Assembly (NCBI GenBank): GCA_902780865.1
Contig: CACZHC010000033.1
Span: 1 to 47,036 of the forward strand
Length of the DNA: 47,036 nucleotides
Reading direction: 5' to 3'
Source of the DNA: an uncultured bacterium
GTDB taxonomy: Bacteria; Verrucomicrobiota; Kiritimatiellia; RFP12; UBA1067
Shown here one piece after another: positions 1-8,283 of this stretch. The notes beneath the pieces were generated by a model, which made no database searches, had not been told where the DNA came from, and saw nothing but the letters and a program-made list of their open reading frames with translations. The first letter of the stretch is position 1, and each line of letters opens with the position of its first letter. The position numbers were made by a program, and so were the translations under genes.

Positions 1-501
1 CATCTCGTCGATCAGCTTCTCGAAGTACTTCTTGCCGACCTCCATGACGACGTCGGAGAACATCTGGATGAAGCGGCGGTAGCAGTCCCAGGCCCAGCGA
101 GGGTTCTTCGTCTGCTTGGCGAGGGTCTCGACGACCTTCTCGTTGAGGCCGAGGTTCAAAATCGTGTCCATCATGCCGGGCATCGACGCGCGCGCGCCGG
201 AGCGGACGGAGACGAGCAGCGGGTTCTTGAGGTCACCGAACTTCTTGCCGGCCGACTTCTCGAGCTTGTCGATGTACTCCATCACCTGCTTCTGGATGTC
301 GGCGCCGATCTTCTTGCCGTCGTCGTAGTAGCGCGTGCACGCCTCGGTCGTGATCGTGAAGCCCTGGGGAACGGGGAGTCCGAGTCCCGCCATCTCGGCG
401 AGGTTCGCGCCCTTGCCGCCGAGCAGCTCGCGCATGTTTGCATTGCCTTCGGTCTGGCCCGCACCGAAGAAATATACGTACTTCTTGTCTTGCTTTTTCA
501 T
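1..501 (-). CDS. ppdK: Pyruvate phosphate dikinase, N-terminal part (cut by window edge)
   Basis: Interconverts pyruvate, ATP and Pi with PEP, AMP and PPi in the cytoplasm. Only the first 167 codons are inside the window; the gene runs off the left edge. The visible part is the start of the nucleotide-binding domain: a [10 protein letters not shown] motif near residues 28-37, followed by VPQGFTIT, and the family block [16 protein letters not shown] near residues 99-114. The ATG at 501 has a modest AAGGGA about 10 nt upstream. It starts 52 nt after the end of the oxidoreductase gamma gene on the same strand, so it is probably the last gene of that operon. That would place pyruvate/PEP interconversion next to a ferredoxin-linked 2-oxoacid step. 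The family call is secure; completeness cannot be judged. Confidence 0.95.
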   Translation of the reverse strand, partial: MKKQDKKYVYFFGAGQTEGNANMRELLGGKGANLAEMAGLGLPVPQGFTITTEACTRYYDDGKKIGADIQKQVMEYIDKLEKSAGKKFGDLKNPLLVSVRSGARASMPGMMDTILNLGLNEKVVETLAKQTKNPRWAWDCYRRFIQMFSDVVMEVGKKYFEKLIDEM

Positions 502-553
502 GGGTCTTGTTTCCCTTGTTTTGTTTTACTCTTTTTTGTTTGTGTCTTGGATG

Positions 554-1102
554 TTAAGCCTTCTGTCCGCGGATGAACTCGCGGCCCGCCTCGACTGCCT
601 TGAGGTTGAGGTCGAGGAGCGCGGCCTTGCGCGCGGAAATCGTCTCCTTGAGCGCGGTCGCGATCATGTCTGGGTTGACGCAGCGGAGCTTCTCGACGAT
701 CGCGCCGAGTATGATCATGTTCGCGAGGCTCTTCGCCTCCATGTCGGTCGCCATCTTGGTGGCGGGGATGTAGACGACTTCGACGTCGGTGCGGCGCACC
801 TTGCGCGCGATGAGCGACGAGTCGACGAAAATCGTGCCGCCGGCGGCGACGGTGTCCTCGAACTTGTCGAGAGACGGCTCGTTCATCACCATCAGCACGT
901 TCGGGTGCGCGATGATCGGGGAGCCGACAGGATCGTCGGAGACTATCACCGAGCAGTTGCACGTTCCGCCGCGCATCTCGGGCCCGTAAGAGGGAAGCCA
1001 CGAAAGTTCCTTGTTCTCGATTAGCGCGGCATGGGCGAGAACCTTGCCGGAGAACAGGAGCCCCTGTCCGCCGAATCCCGCCATTATAGTTTCGTACGTC
1101 AT
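554..1102 (-). CDS. vorC: 2-oxoacid:ferredoxin oxidoreductase, gamma subunit
   Basis: Gamma subunit of a four-subunit, thiamine-diphosphate-dependent 2-oxoacid:ferredoxin oxidoreductase, which oxidatively decarboxylates a 2-oxoacid to an acyl-CoA and reduces ferredoxin. The 182-residue protein opens with the family signature GFGGQGLLFSGKVLA (residues 9-23), followed by SYGPEMRGGTCNCSV. Length is normal. It is the distal oxidoreductase gene (D, A, B, C order), separated from the beta gene by about 100 nt filled with short repeats. The substrate (branched-chain 2-oxoacid or 2-oxoglutarate) cannot be fixed from this subunit; the vor symbol follows the alpha subunit's resemblance to VorB. The ribosome-binding site is weak. 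Confidence 0.9.
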   Translation of the reverse strand: MTYETIMAGFGGQGLLFSGKVLAHAALIENKELSWLPSYGPEMRGGTCNCSVIVSDDPVGSPIIAHPNVLMVMNEPSLDKFEDTVAAGGTIFVDSSLIARKVRRTDVEVVYIPATKMATDMEAKSLANMIILGAIVEKLRCVNPDMIATALKETISARKAALLDLNLKAVEAGREFIRGQKA

Positions 1103-1126
1103 TTCAAACTCTCTTCTTTCCTTATT

Positions 1127-1201
1127 CCTGACTACTGACTACTGACCCCTGACTACTGACTACTGACTCCTATCTCCAACTCCAACTCTGAACTCCAACT
1201 C

Positions 1202-1210
<9 letters not shown>
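1127..1210. repeat. Word-like dispersed repeat inside the oxidoreductase operon
   Basis: Tandem ACTGACTACTGAC words are followed by CTCCAACTCCAACTC words. They fill the gap between the beta and gamma subunit genes and touch the beta stop codon. The same words, on the opposite strand, occur at 3488-3665 and 8011-8217 and inside three protein genes. The repeat splits an otherwise tight operon. Confidence 0.85.
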
Positions 1211-1939
<729 letters not shown>

Positions 1940-1940
1940 T

Positions 1941-3005
1941 TTACTTCGCCTCCTTCCTGATCGCGGCGAGAACTTCGTCGGCGCTTGGGATCATGCCGCC
2001 GACGCGGTTGCACATGGCGACCGGCTTGGAGCATCCGATTGCGAGCTTCACGTCTTCGTTCATCTGGCCCATGTTAAGCTCGACCGTGAGGAAGCTCTTT
2101 ACTTTCGCGGCGGCCTTGGCGATCGGTTCCTTCGGGAACGGATAGAGGGTGATCGGGCGGATCATGCCGACCTTGATGCCCTCCTTGCGGGCGGCGGCGA
2201 TCGCGTTCTTCGCGACGCGCGCGGTGATGCCGACCGAGATGACGCACACTTCGGCGTCGTCCATGAGGTATTCCTCCCAGCGGCACTCGTCCTTCTCGAG
2301 CTTCGCGTAGCGCTCGAAGCGCTCGAAGTTCGTCTTCTCGAGTTCGTCGGGCTTGAGGTAGAGGGAGTTCACGATGTTGTGAGCGCGCTTCATCTGCGTG
2401 CCAGTCGTCGCCCACGGCTTTGTCGCGGGGATCGTCTCGGGATCGACCGTGTCTTCGGGAAGAACGACCGGCTCCATCATCTGGCCCATCGTGCCGTCAG
2501 CGAGCAGCATCGCGGGCATGCGGTACTTCTCGCCGAGCTCGAACGCGAGACGCGTCATGTCGGCCATCTCCTGCACCGTGGCGGGCGCGAGGACGATGAT
2601 GTGGAAATCGCCGTGGCCGGGGCCGCGCGTCATGAAGAAGTAGTCGGACTGCGACGGCTGAATGCCGCCGAGGCCAGGACCGCCGCGCTGGACGTTGACG
2701 ATAAGCGCGGGAAGATCGGCACCCGCGAGGTACGACATACCCTCGGCCTTGAGCGAGATGCCCGGGCTCGAGCTCGAAGTCATCGCGCGGCGACCAGTCG
2801 AGGCGCAGCCATAGACCATGTTGATCGCGGCGATTTCGCTTTCCGCCTGGAGGAACGTGCCGCCGATCTTCGGCATGCGCTTTGCCATGTACGCCGCGAT
2901 TTCGGTCTGCGGCGTGATCGGATAACCAAAATAGTGCCGGCAACCGCAGCGTATCGCCGCTTCGGCGATCGCCTCGTTGCCCTTCATCAGTACCTTTTCG
3001 CCCAT
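1941..3005 (-). CDS. vorB: 2-oxoacid:ferredoxin oxidoreductase, alpha subunit (VorB-like)
   Basis: Alpha subunit, binding the pyrimidine side of TPP and the 2-oxoacid. I use the ATG at 3005, preceded by AAGGGA at good spacing; an upstream in-frame ATG at 3023 would overlap the ferredoxin gene. From this start the protein has 354 residues. It opens with GEKVLMKGNEAIAEAAI, then FGYPITPQTEI, TSSSSPGISL, RGGPGLGGIQPSQSDYF and a C-terminal domain with RPITLYPFP. This resembles proteins usually annotated as 3-methyl-2-oxobutanoate dehydrogenase subunit VorB more than pyruvate-type enzymes, but 2-oxoglutarate as substrate cannot be excluded. It lies between the ferredoxin and beta genes, consistent with a cotranscribed complex. 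Confidence 0.92.
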   Translation of the reverse strand: MGEKVLMKGNEAIAEAAIRCGCRHYFGYPITPQTEIAAYMAKRMPKIGGTFLQAESEIAAINMVYGCASTGRRAMTSSSSPGISLKAEGMSYLAGADLPALIVNVQRGGPGLGGIQPSQSDYFFMTRGPGHGDFHIIVLAPATVQEMADMTRLAFELGEKYRMPAMLLADGTMGQMMEPVVLPEDTVDPETIPATKPWATTGTQMKRAHNIVNSLYLKPDELEKTNFERFERYAKLEKDECRWEEYLMDDAEVCVISVGITARVAKNAIAAARKEGIKVGMIRPITLYPFPKEPIAKAAAKVKSFLTVELNMGQMNEDVKLAIGCSKPVAMCNRVGGMIPSADEVLAAIRKEAK

Positions 3006-3012
3006 TTTTCCC

Positions 3013-3219
3013 TTACCTCTCAACCGTAATTACGCAATCTGGACACATCATCGCGCAGCTCGCGCAGCCGACGCACTCTTCGGGTTTCGTCAACTCTACA
3101 GGCGCGTGACCCTTATGGTTCAGCTTCGTCTTTGAAATTGCAAGAATTTTCTTGGGGCATGCGGTCACGCAAAGCCCGCATCCCTTGCACAGCTCCTCTT
3201 TGAATGTCAGTTTAGCCAT
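3013..3219 (-). CDS. vorD: 2x[4Fe-4S] ferredoxin, delta subunit of the oxidoreductase
   Basis: A 68-residue two-cluster ferredoxin that passes electrons from the TPP/FeS core to a soluble ferredoxin. Two CxxCxxCxxxCP motifs are visible: CKGCGLCVTACP near residues 11-22 and CVGCASCAMMCP near 49-60. The ATG at 3219 is preceded by AGGAGTCAAAAGG, a strong ribosome-binding site. It is the first gene of the operon, and a TATAAT box lies 25 nt upstream. The order ferredoxin, alpha, beta, gamma is common for this enzyme class in anaerobes. Confidence 0.93.
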   Translation of the reverse strand: MAKLTFKEELCKGCGLCVTACPKKILAISKTKLNHKGHAPVELTKPEECVGCASCAMMCPDCVITVER

Positions 3220-3244
3220 CCTTTTGACTCCTTGAAATCTGGAT

Positions 3245-3252
3245 ATTATATC
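3245..3252 (-). promoter_or_regulatory. Extended -10 element of the oxidoreductase operon
   Basis: Reads GATATAAT on the minus strand, 25 nt before the ferredoxin ATG. No convincing -35 lies 17 nt upstream. It matches the recurrent G(G/A)TATAAT pattern seen before at least eight other genes in this window. Confidence 0.6.
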
Positions 3253-3487
3253 ATAATTTCAGCACGAAGTGTGATAGTACGGTAGGGGTAGTCCGACTTG
3301 CGCTGGCGCGCGACCACGAAAACCCTCCATGTCGGCAATCGCGTTCCGCGATTCGTCCACGTCGAGGCGCCGCCTAGGCTAGAGGCATACGCCTCTGCCA
3401 GCGGCACCTCTCCGCATCCGGCCTTTCGGCTTGCCGCCATGTCGGGACACGAAAAGTCGCCTTCGCGACACACTAAAGGACACGAAA
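3253..3487. other. Intergenic stretch with no recognised gene
   Basis: I see no supportable gene. A minus-strand open frame reaches from 3473 to 3246, but its composition (Cys-, Arg- and Ala-rich), lack of a ribosome-binding site and overlap with the operon promoter argue against it. The right end contains ACACGAAA-type words and leads directly into the repeat block. Confidence 0.4.
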
Positions 3488-3665
3488 GTTAGAGGCTAGG
3501 GGTCAAGGGTTAGGGGTCAGGGGTTAGGGGTCAGGAGTCAGTACGCAGGAGTCGGGAGTTGGAGTTCAGAGTTGGAGTTGGAGAGTGGTGGGTAGATTTT
3601 TAACGCAGAGACGCTAAGGCGCAGAGTACGCAGAGAGGTTTTGGGAAGTTGGAGTTGGAGAGTGG
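3488..3665. repeat. Composite word-like repeat block, copy 1
   Basis: In order: tandem GGGGTCAGGGGTTA words, TTGGAGTTCAGAGTTGGAG words, then GTGGTGGGTAGATTT, an ACGCAGAGACGC...GCAGAGTACGCAGAG segment, TTTTGGGAAG and a second TTGGAGTTGGAGAGTGG. The same words occur in the same order at 8011-8217, so this is a composite unit, not chance low complexity. No gene is seen in it. Confidence 0.9.
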
Positions 3666-3680
3666 GGGGGCGAAGGCGAG

Positions 3681-3759
3681 GCGGTGGAGCGAAGGTCCGA
3701 GCGAGGGGATTCGGCGTATTCGCCGAGGGCTCCCCGAGGAGGAGCCTTCGGCCACCGCC
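3681..3759. repeat. Palindromic REP-like unit, copy 1
   Basis: A 79-bp unit whose ends are complementary (GCGGTGG-AGCGAAGG against CCTTCGGCCACCGCC), with an inner palindrome CGGCGTATTCGCCG. A near-identical copy follows 19 bp later. It lies downstream of the phosphofructokinase gene and could form a large hairpin in its transcript. Confidence 0.8.
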
Positions 3760-3778
3760 AAATTCAACTGCTTGTTCG

Positions 3779-3857
3779 GCGGTGGAGCGAAGGTCCGAGC
3801 GAGTGGATACGGCGTATTCGCCGAGGGTCCACGAGGAGGAGCCTTCGGCCGCCGCCG
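3779..3857. repeat. Palindromic REP-like unit, copy 2
   Basis: Second copy of the 79-bp palindromic unit, same orientation, differing at scattered positions and again holding the CGGCGTATTCGCCG centre. It ends 5 bp before the phosphofructokinase stop codon. Paired units of this kind resemble BIME-type elements; I see no transposase nearby. Confidence 0.8.
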
Positions 3858-3862
3858 AACCT

Positions 3863-5080
3863 TTAGAATATCTCGCAAGGCGGAAGGTCGCCGACGATCG
3901 GGCGAGCGTACGCGAGGAACGCCTCGGTCACGTCGTGGCCGTTCTTCGCTATGTACTCCTTCGGCACCGACCTCGTGTACTTCGCCGCGTTCTGAATCGG
4001 CACCGGAGCAAACGCCACACGGTACTTCTTCGACACCTCGCGGACGATAGCAATCGTGCCCTTGGAAAGCTCGCCCTTCAGCGCCGCCTTTACCGCCGCC
4101 GCGCCTGCCGCGCGGCCCTCGGCCTGGTCGACCTTCGAGGCGATGCCAGGGAAGGAGCGCTGGAGATAGCCAAATGTGTCGGCGCGGACGCGCTTCACCT
4201 TCGCTTTCTCCTTGAGGATGCGGGCAAGCGCATCGCCAAGCGCGCCCGTTCCAGACATCTGCACATTTCCGTGGCTGTCCTTCTCGCCGGAGCCGAGCTT
4301 CGCGCCAATCGCGATGCCGTCCTTGCCGCGAATTCCCTCGGAGACAGCGCAGACGCAGCGACCAAACTTCTTGAGCGCCGCCTTGACATCCTTTATGAAC
4401 TTCGCCTCGCTAAACGGGACTTCGGGAAGATAGATGAGGTGCGGGCCATCGTCGGGACGGATGCGGGCAAGCGCGGACGCCGCGGTGAGGAAGCCGGCGT
4501 CGCGGCCCATGATGACGTCGATCTTGACGCCGCCAAGCGCGCGGTTGTCGAGGTCGTCGCCGCGAATTGCGCTCGCGACGAAGCGAGCCGCAGAGCCAAA
4601 GCCGGGCGTGTGGTCGCACGAACGAAGGTCGTTGTCGATCGTCTTCGGGATGTGGTAAACGACGAGCGGATAGCCCTCCTTCTCGGCCTCCTCAGCGACG
4701 ATGCGCGCGGCGTCTGCGGAATCGTTGCCACCGATGTAGAAGAAGTAGCCGACATTCAGCTTCCTGAACGCCTCGAAAATCGCGCGGCAGTCAGCGGCGT
4801 CAGGCTTCTTGCGGCAGCTGCCGAGCGCCGACGAGGGAGTCTCGGCAATCGCCTCAAGCTTCTTCGCAGAAGGTTTCCTGAGGTCTATGTAGTCGTTTCC
4901 AAGGATGCCAAGGATGCCGTGCCGTGCACCGAGGATCTTGCCTATTTTCGCCGATTTGCGGGCTTCAAGCACCGCGCCTACGAGCGACTGGTTGATTACC
5001 ATCGAGGGGCCGCCCGACTGGGCGATTACCATATTCATCTTTTTTTTCATAGCGTAGAAATAATTAGAGGTAGAAATCAT
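3863..5080 (-). CDS. pfp: PPi-dependent 6-phosphofructokinase
   Basis: Phosphorylates fructose 6-phosphate reversibly with pyrophosphate in the cytoplasm. In the 405-residue frame, QSGGPSMVINQSL (about 21-33) is the N-terminal phosphate-binding block. YIGGNDSADAA (about 115-125) carries the GGND sequence, and IPKTIDND (144-151) has the Lys that marks PPi-type enzymes; ATP-type enzymes usually have GGDG and PGTIDND. MGRDAGF follows. Length fits the roughly 410-residue PPi clade. The ATG at 5080 overlaps the GH88 stop (TAATG); internal ATGs at 5050 and 5038 are equally possible because none has a clear ribosome-binding site. Two palindromic repeats lie just downstream. PPi specificity is inferred from motifs. 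Confidence 0.9.
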   Translation of the reverse strand: MISTSNYFYAMKKKMNMVIAQSGGPSMVINQSLVGAVLEARKSAKIGKILGARHGILGILGNDYIDLRKPSAKKLEAIAETPSSALGSCRKKPDAADCRAIFEAFRKLNVGYFFYIGGNDSADAARIVAEEAEKEGYPLVVYHIPKTIDNDLRSCDHTPGFGSAARFVASAIRGDDLDNRALGGVKIDVIMGRDAGFLTAASALARIRPDDGPHLIYLPEVPFSEAKFIKDVKAALKKFGRCVCAVSEGIRGKDGIAIGAKLGSGEKDSHGNVQMSGTGALGDALARILKEKAKVKRVRADTFGYLQRSFPGIASKVDQAEGRAAGAAAVKAALKGELSKGTIAIVREVSKKYRVAFAPVPIQNAAKYTRSVPKEYIAKNGHDVTEAFLAYARPIVGDLPPCEIF

Positions 5081-6321
5081 TAGGGGGCGAAGCCGGCAGC
5101 GAGGCGACGGAAGCGCAGAAGCGCCTCGAGGAAGTAGTAGTCGCCGTAGTCGAGCGGCGTGTCGATCTCGCCGCCGGCCGGCTTGTGGCCGACGCCGTGC
5201 TTTAGGAGCCAGTCGCCGTTCTCGCCGGGCTTTGCGAAATATGCATCGGAGCAGAGCGAAAGGAGCTGCTTAACCGCGAACGCGCGGTACTTAGCGCCCT
5301 TCTCGCCGCCGACGAAAGTCGAAAGCTCGAGAAGCCCCGACGCCATTACCGACGCGGCGGAGGAGTCGCGCTCCTCGCCGGGCGCGCCGAAATCCCAGTA
5401 GGGAACGCCGTCTTCAGGCATGTTGGGATTGTTGATCGCAAAGTCGGATACCTTCTGGGCAAAGGCGAGGTAGGCGGGATCCTTCGTCTCGCGGTACATC
5501 ATCGTGTAGCCGTAGATTGCCCACGACTGCCCGCGGCTCCACGCCGTCTCGCACGAGAGCCCCTGCCCGCGGCGGATTTCCTGCACCGCGCCATGGAAGC
5601 CAGGACGCTGGTCGTAGTTGAGGACATGGTAGGTGCCGCCGTCCGCGCGGAAATGGTGCGCCATCGTCTTCGTCGCGTGCGAACGCGCGATTCCGTCAAA
5701 CCGCTTGTCGCCGCCGTTTTTCGCCGCCCACTCGAGAAGCTCGAGGTTCATCATGTTGTCGGGGATGACGAGGAAGTCTTTCTTCTCGTCAAGCGGGCCC
5801 CAGCTGCGAATAAGCCCAAGGCGGGGGTTGAAGCGCTTCGAGAGCGACGATGCCGTCTCAAGAAGCAGCGCATCGTACTTGTCAGTCCTGAGAAGACGAC
5901 GGGCGTTGCCGAACGAGCAGTACATGATGAAGCCGACATCGTGGTTGTCGGAGACCTTCGAGTTCGGCGCAATGGACTCGGTCCAGACAATCGCCCGGTC
6001 CTTGAAGAACTTGTCGCCCGTCGCCTCGTAAAGATACCAGAGCGACCCCGGGAAATGGCCGGAGGTCCACCAGTAGATGGAACGCATGTCGGGCTTGCCG
6101 TTCTTCGCGTCCCAACCGTGAGGGACAAGCCGCTCCCCGTGTGGCTTGTCGCCGTGCGGCACGGTCGCCTTCGGATCGCCAGAATTCATCAGCGGCGTCG
6201 CCGCGGCGTCGATAGCGCGGTAGTGCGCGGCGCTTTTTTCGAAGATGGCGGGAAGCTTCTTATCAAGCTCGACCTCTCCAGGCGAGGCGAGAATTGCCGC
6301 GAAGATGAAAGCTGTCAGCAT
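5080..6321 (-). CDS. Secreted glycoside hydrolase family 88 (unsaturated glucuronyl hydrolase-like)
   Basis: GH88 enzymes remove unsaturated uronic acids from the non-reducing end of oligosaccharides left by polysaccharide lyases. The 413-residue protein begins with a short hydrophobic leader (residues 1-12), suggesting export. The alpha/alpha-barrel shows YWWTSGHFPGSLW (83-95), DNHDVGF with Asp128, and IPDNMMNLELL with Asp188, matching the two conserved catalytic-region aspartates of the family. WSRGQSWAIYG lies further on. A GATATAAT element (6358-6365) and GGAAGGA precede the ATG. Its stop overlaps the phosphofructokinase start. Substrate could be pectin-, ulvan- or glycosaminoglycan-derived; the sequence alone does not say. 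Confidence 0.9.
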   Translation of the reverse strand: MLTAFIFAAILASPGEVELDKKLPAIFEKSAAHYRAIDAAATPLMNSGDPKATVPHGDKPHGERLVPHGWDAKNGKPDMRSIYWWTSGHFPGSLWYLYEATGDKFFKDRAIVWTESIAPNSKVSDNHDVGFIMYCSFGNARRLLRTDKYDALLLETASSLSKRFNPRLGLIRSWGPLDEKKDFLVIPDNMMNLELLEWAAKNGGDKRFDGIARSHATKTMAHHFRADGGTYHVLNYDQRPGFHGAVQEIRRGQGLSCETAWSRGQSWAIYGYTMMYRETKDPAYLAFAQKVSDFAINNPNMPEDGVPYWDFGAPGEERDSSAASVMASGLLELSTFVGGEKGAKYRAFAVKQLLSLCSDAYFAKPGENGDWLLKHGVGHKPAGGEIDTPLDYGDYYFLEALLRFRRLAAGFAP

Positions 6322-6357
6322 AGGTGGTCCTTCCGATGTAGATTGAATGCAGTGGGC

Positions 6358-6365
6358 ATTATATC
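6358..6365 (-). promoter_or_regulatory. Extended -10 element before the GH88 gene
   Basis: GATATAAT on the minus strand, 36 nt before the GH88 ATG; a GGAAGGA ribosome-binding site lies between. No good -35 is visible. Confidence 0.55.
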
Positions 6366-6383
6366 AAAAACGCGGCAATCGCG

Positions 6384-7565
6384 TCACGCGGGGTTTCGTT
6401 TGAGACGCGCGGCAAACGCGCCGTCGGTCCCACTATCGAAAGGAATCGACTCGCGCGACTCCTCAAGCGAGAAATCGGGATGCCGCGCGAGAAATGCGGT
6501 GACCTGCGCTTCGTTTTCCTCGGGCTCGTTCGAGCACGTGGAATAGACGAGCAAACCACCGGGGGCGACGCGCGATGCACAGGCGTCGAGGATCTCGGAC
6601 TGGAGCTTCACAAGGGCGGCAAGCTTTTCCTCGTTCCAGTTCCACCGCGCGTCGGGACGGCGGCGCAGGACGCCAGTGTTCGAGCAAGGCGCGTCGACAA
6701 GCACCTTATGAAAGAGTTTAAAGTTTGAAGTTGAAAGTTGAAAGTTTTCAGGAAGAGACGGGAGTTCCGGAATGACTTCGACGTCAAGCTTTAGCCGCGC
6801 AAGGTTCTCCTCGAGACGGCGGCGGCGCTTCGGGTTCACTTCGCAGGCGACGACGGAAGCTCCACGCCACGCGATCTGGACTGTCTTTCCGCCAGGTGCC
6901 GCGCACGCGTCGAGAATTCGTTCGTCGGGCTTAGGGTCAAGCAGTTCAATCGCAAGGCGAGTGCCGGGATCCTGCACAATGAAGTCGCCCTCGGCGTAGC
7001 CAGGGATGTCCTCGACGCGCTGTCCGCGCTCGAGCTTGACGAAACTGCCGTCGCGTCTCGCGATAAAAGTCTCGGCGGGCGTATTGTGCCAAGCGCATAG
7101 CCGCGCGGCGTTCTCGGCGCCGAAGCGGCGTTCCCAGCGCCTGACGAGCGCAGTCGGGAAGCTCTCTCGCTCTTCGAGCGGAGCTTCCGCAACCATCTTC
7201 TCAAATTCCTCGCGGCGGCGGATGACGTTTCTAAGAACGCCGTTCACGACCTTCGCAATCGACGGGTTCTCGCACGCCTTCGCCGCCTCTACCGTCTCGC
7301 TCACCGCGGCAAAATCGGGAACGTCAGGCATGTAGAGTATCTGCGCGGCGCCAACGTAGAGAAGCGCCTCAAGCTCGCCCTTCGGCCACTGCTTCATCAG
7401 CGCGCCGAGGATCTTCCTCAAGGGGCGGATGCGGCGTATCGTCGTGTAGACGATGTCCTGGACAAACGCGCGGTCTGCGCCAGTCGGCAGCATCGACGAG
7501 GGAAAGTCCTTCGTGGCGATCCACCGCGCGACGATAAACGCCGCCGATCTGCGGGAATTTCCCAT
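6384..7565 (-). CDS. rsmB: 16S rRNA m5C967 methyltransferase RsmB
   Basis: Methylates C967 of 16S rRNA using SAM. The 393-residue protein has an N-terminal NusB-like RNA-binding domain (about 1-140) and a Rossmann methyltransferase domain with CAAPGGKT, the DAPCSNTGVLRRRPDARW block, and STCSNEPEENE with the expected catalytic Cys344. Between the strands near residues 272-284 the chain reads NFQLSTSNFKLF, encoded by tandem AAGTTGAAAGTT-type words that look like an in-frame repeat insertion. The gene overlaps the HIT gene by 1 nt, so coupling is likely. Length is slightly short for the family. The function call is secure. Confidence 0.93.
   Translation of the reverse strand: MGNSRRSAAFIVARWIATKDFPSSMLPTGADRAFVQDIVYTTIRRIRPLRKILGALMKQWPKGELEALLYVGAAQILYMPDVPDFAAVSETVEAAKACENPSIAKVVNGVLRNVIRRREEFEKMVAEAPLEERESFPTALVRRWERRFGAENAARLCAWHNTPAETFIARRDGSFVKLERGQRVEDIPGYAEGDFIVQDPGTRLAIELLDPKPDERILDACAAPGGKTVQIAWRGASVVACEVNPKRRRRLEENLARLKLDVEVIPELPSLPENFQLSTSNFKLFHKVLVDAPCSNTGVLRRRPDARWNWNEEKLAALVKLQSEILDACASRVAPGGLLVYSTCSNEPEENEAQVTAFLARHPDFSLEESRESIPFDSGTDGAFAARLKRNPA
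6715..6750. repeat. Word-like repeat inside rsmB
   Basis: TTTGAAGTTGAAAGTTGAAAGTT words (given here only in part) lie in frame in the methyltransferase gene and add roughly a dozen residues just ahead of the DAPCSN motif. The composition contrasts with the GC-rich flanks. Confidence 0.7.
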
Positions 7566-7966
7566 TAGAGGCGAATCCGCTCCGCAAGCGCCTTAAGGGC
7601 ATCCATGTCGCCCTTGTGGTTCTCGAACGAGATGGGCTCCATGCCGTAACGCGGGACGATGTGGAAGTGGACGTGCTTCACGGTCTGCCCTGCGGCCTCG
7701 CCGTTGTTCTGGAGGATGTTGAAGCCGTCGCAGGGAAGCGCTTCCTTGACGTGCGCCGCGACTTTCTTGACTCGCGCGATGACGGCGGCGAGCGTCGCGT
7801 CGGGCGTGTCGAGAAGCCCTTCCGTATGTTCCTTCGGGATCACGAGGACATGGCCCTTCGAGAACGGATTGATGTCGAGGTAGGCGAGAACGACGTCGTC
7901 CTCGTAGACCTTGAAGCTCGGAATCTCGCCAGAGGCGATCGCGCAGAAAATGCAATTGTTCTTCAT
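7565..7966 (-). CDS. HIT family nucleotide hydrolase/transferase
   Basis: Histidine-triad protein of 133 residues, probably acting on purine nucleoside phosphoramidates or dinucleotides in the cytoplasm. It shows the N-terminal CIFCAIASGEIPS block (5-17), GHVLVIPKEH (38-47) and the triad HVHFHIVP (98-105) with His98, His100 and His102. Length is normal. The stop overlaps the rsmB start by 1 nt. A GGTATAAT element ends 6 nt before the ATG, so the transcript should be nearly leaderless. Physiological substrate is not predictable. Confidence 0.93.
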   Translation of the reverse strand: MKNNCIFCAIASGEIPSFKVYEDDVVLAYLDINPFSKGHVLVIPKEHTEGLLDTPDATLAAVIARVKKVAAHVKEALPCDGFNILQNNGEAAGQTVKHVHFHIVPRYGMEPISFENHKGDMDALKALAERIRL

Positions 7967-7972
7967 GCGTCA

Positions 7973-7980
7973 ATTATACC
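7973..7980 (-). promoter_or_regulatory. Extended -10 element, leaderless HIT-rsmB promoter
   Basis: GGTATAAT on the minus strand with only 6 nt between the box and the ATG. A start site 6-7 nt downstream of the box would coincide with the start codon. Confidence 0.6.
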
Positions 7981-8010
7981 ATATCGACGCAGTCGTTGTC
8001 TCATCGAACG

Positions 8011-8217
8011 ATTAGGGGTCAGGGGTCAGGAGTTAGGGGTCAGGGGGCAGAGAGTTGGAGTTCAGAGTTGGAGTTGGAGAATGGTGGGTAGATTTCTTAT
8101 AAAGGTTTTTTTAACGCAGAGGCGCAGAGACGCAGAGTACGCAGAGAGATTTTGGGAAGTTGGAGTTGGAGAGTGGTGGGTCAGGGGTTAGTGACTAGTG
8201 ACTAGTGGTTAGTGGAT
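8011..8217. repeat. Composite word-like repeat block, copy 2
   Basis: Same word order as at 3488-3665: GGGGTCAGGGGTCAGGAGTTA, TTGGAGTTCAGAG, GAATGGTGGGTAGATTT, a T-rich spacer, the ACGCAGAGGCGCAGAGACGCAGAG segment, TTTTGGGAAG, TTGGAGTTGGAG, then TAGTGACTAGTGACTAGTGG. It occupies most of the roughly 300-bp gap between the HIT gene and the ABC permease. No gene is seen here. Confidence 0.9.
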
Positions 8218-8283
8218 TTTCGTGGTCGCGCGTAGCGCCAAACACCTCTGCATAAATCTCGTTGCACCCGCCACCAATCGCCG

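Noticed and set aside
3246-3473. 75-codon minus-strand frame
   Set aside because: No ribosome-binding site, overlaps the oxidoreductase promoter and runs into repeat sequence.
3641-5083. 480-codon plus-strand frame opposite the phosphofructokinase
   Set aside because: Shadow frame; the minus-strand gene has clear PFK motifs.
3488-8217. CRISPR array
   Set aside because: The repeats are tandem words without regular unique spacers, and no cas genes are present.
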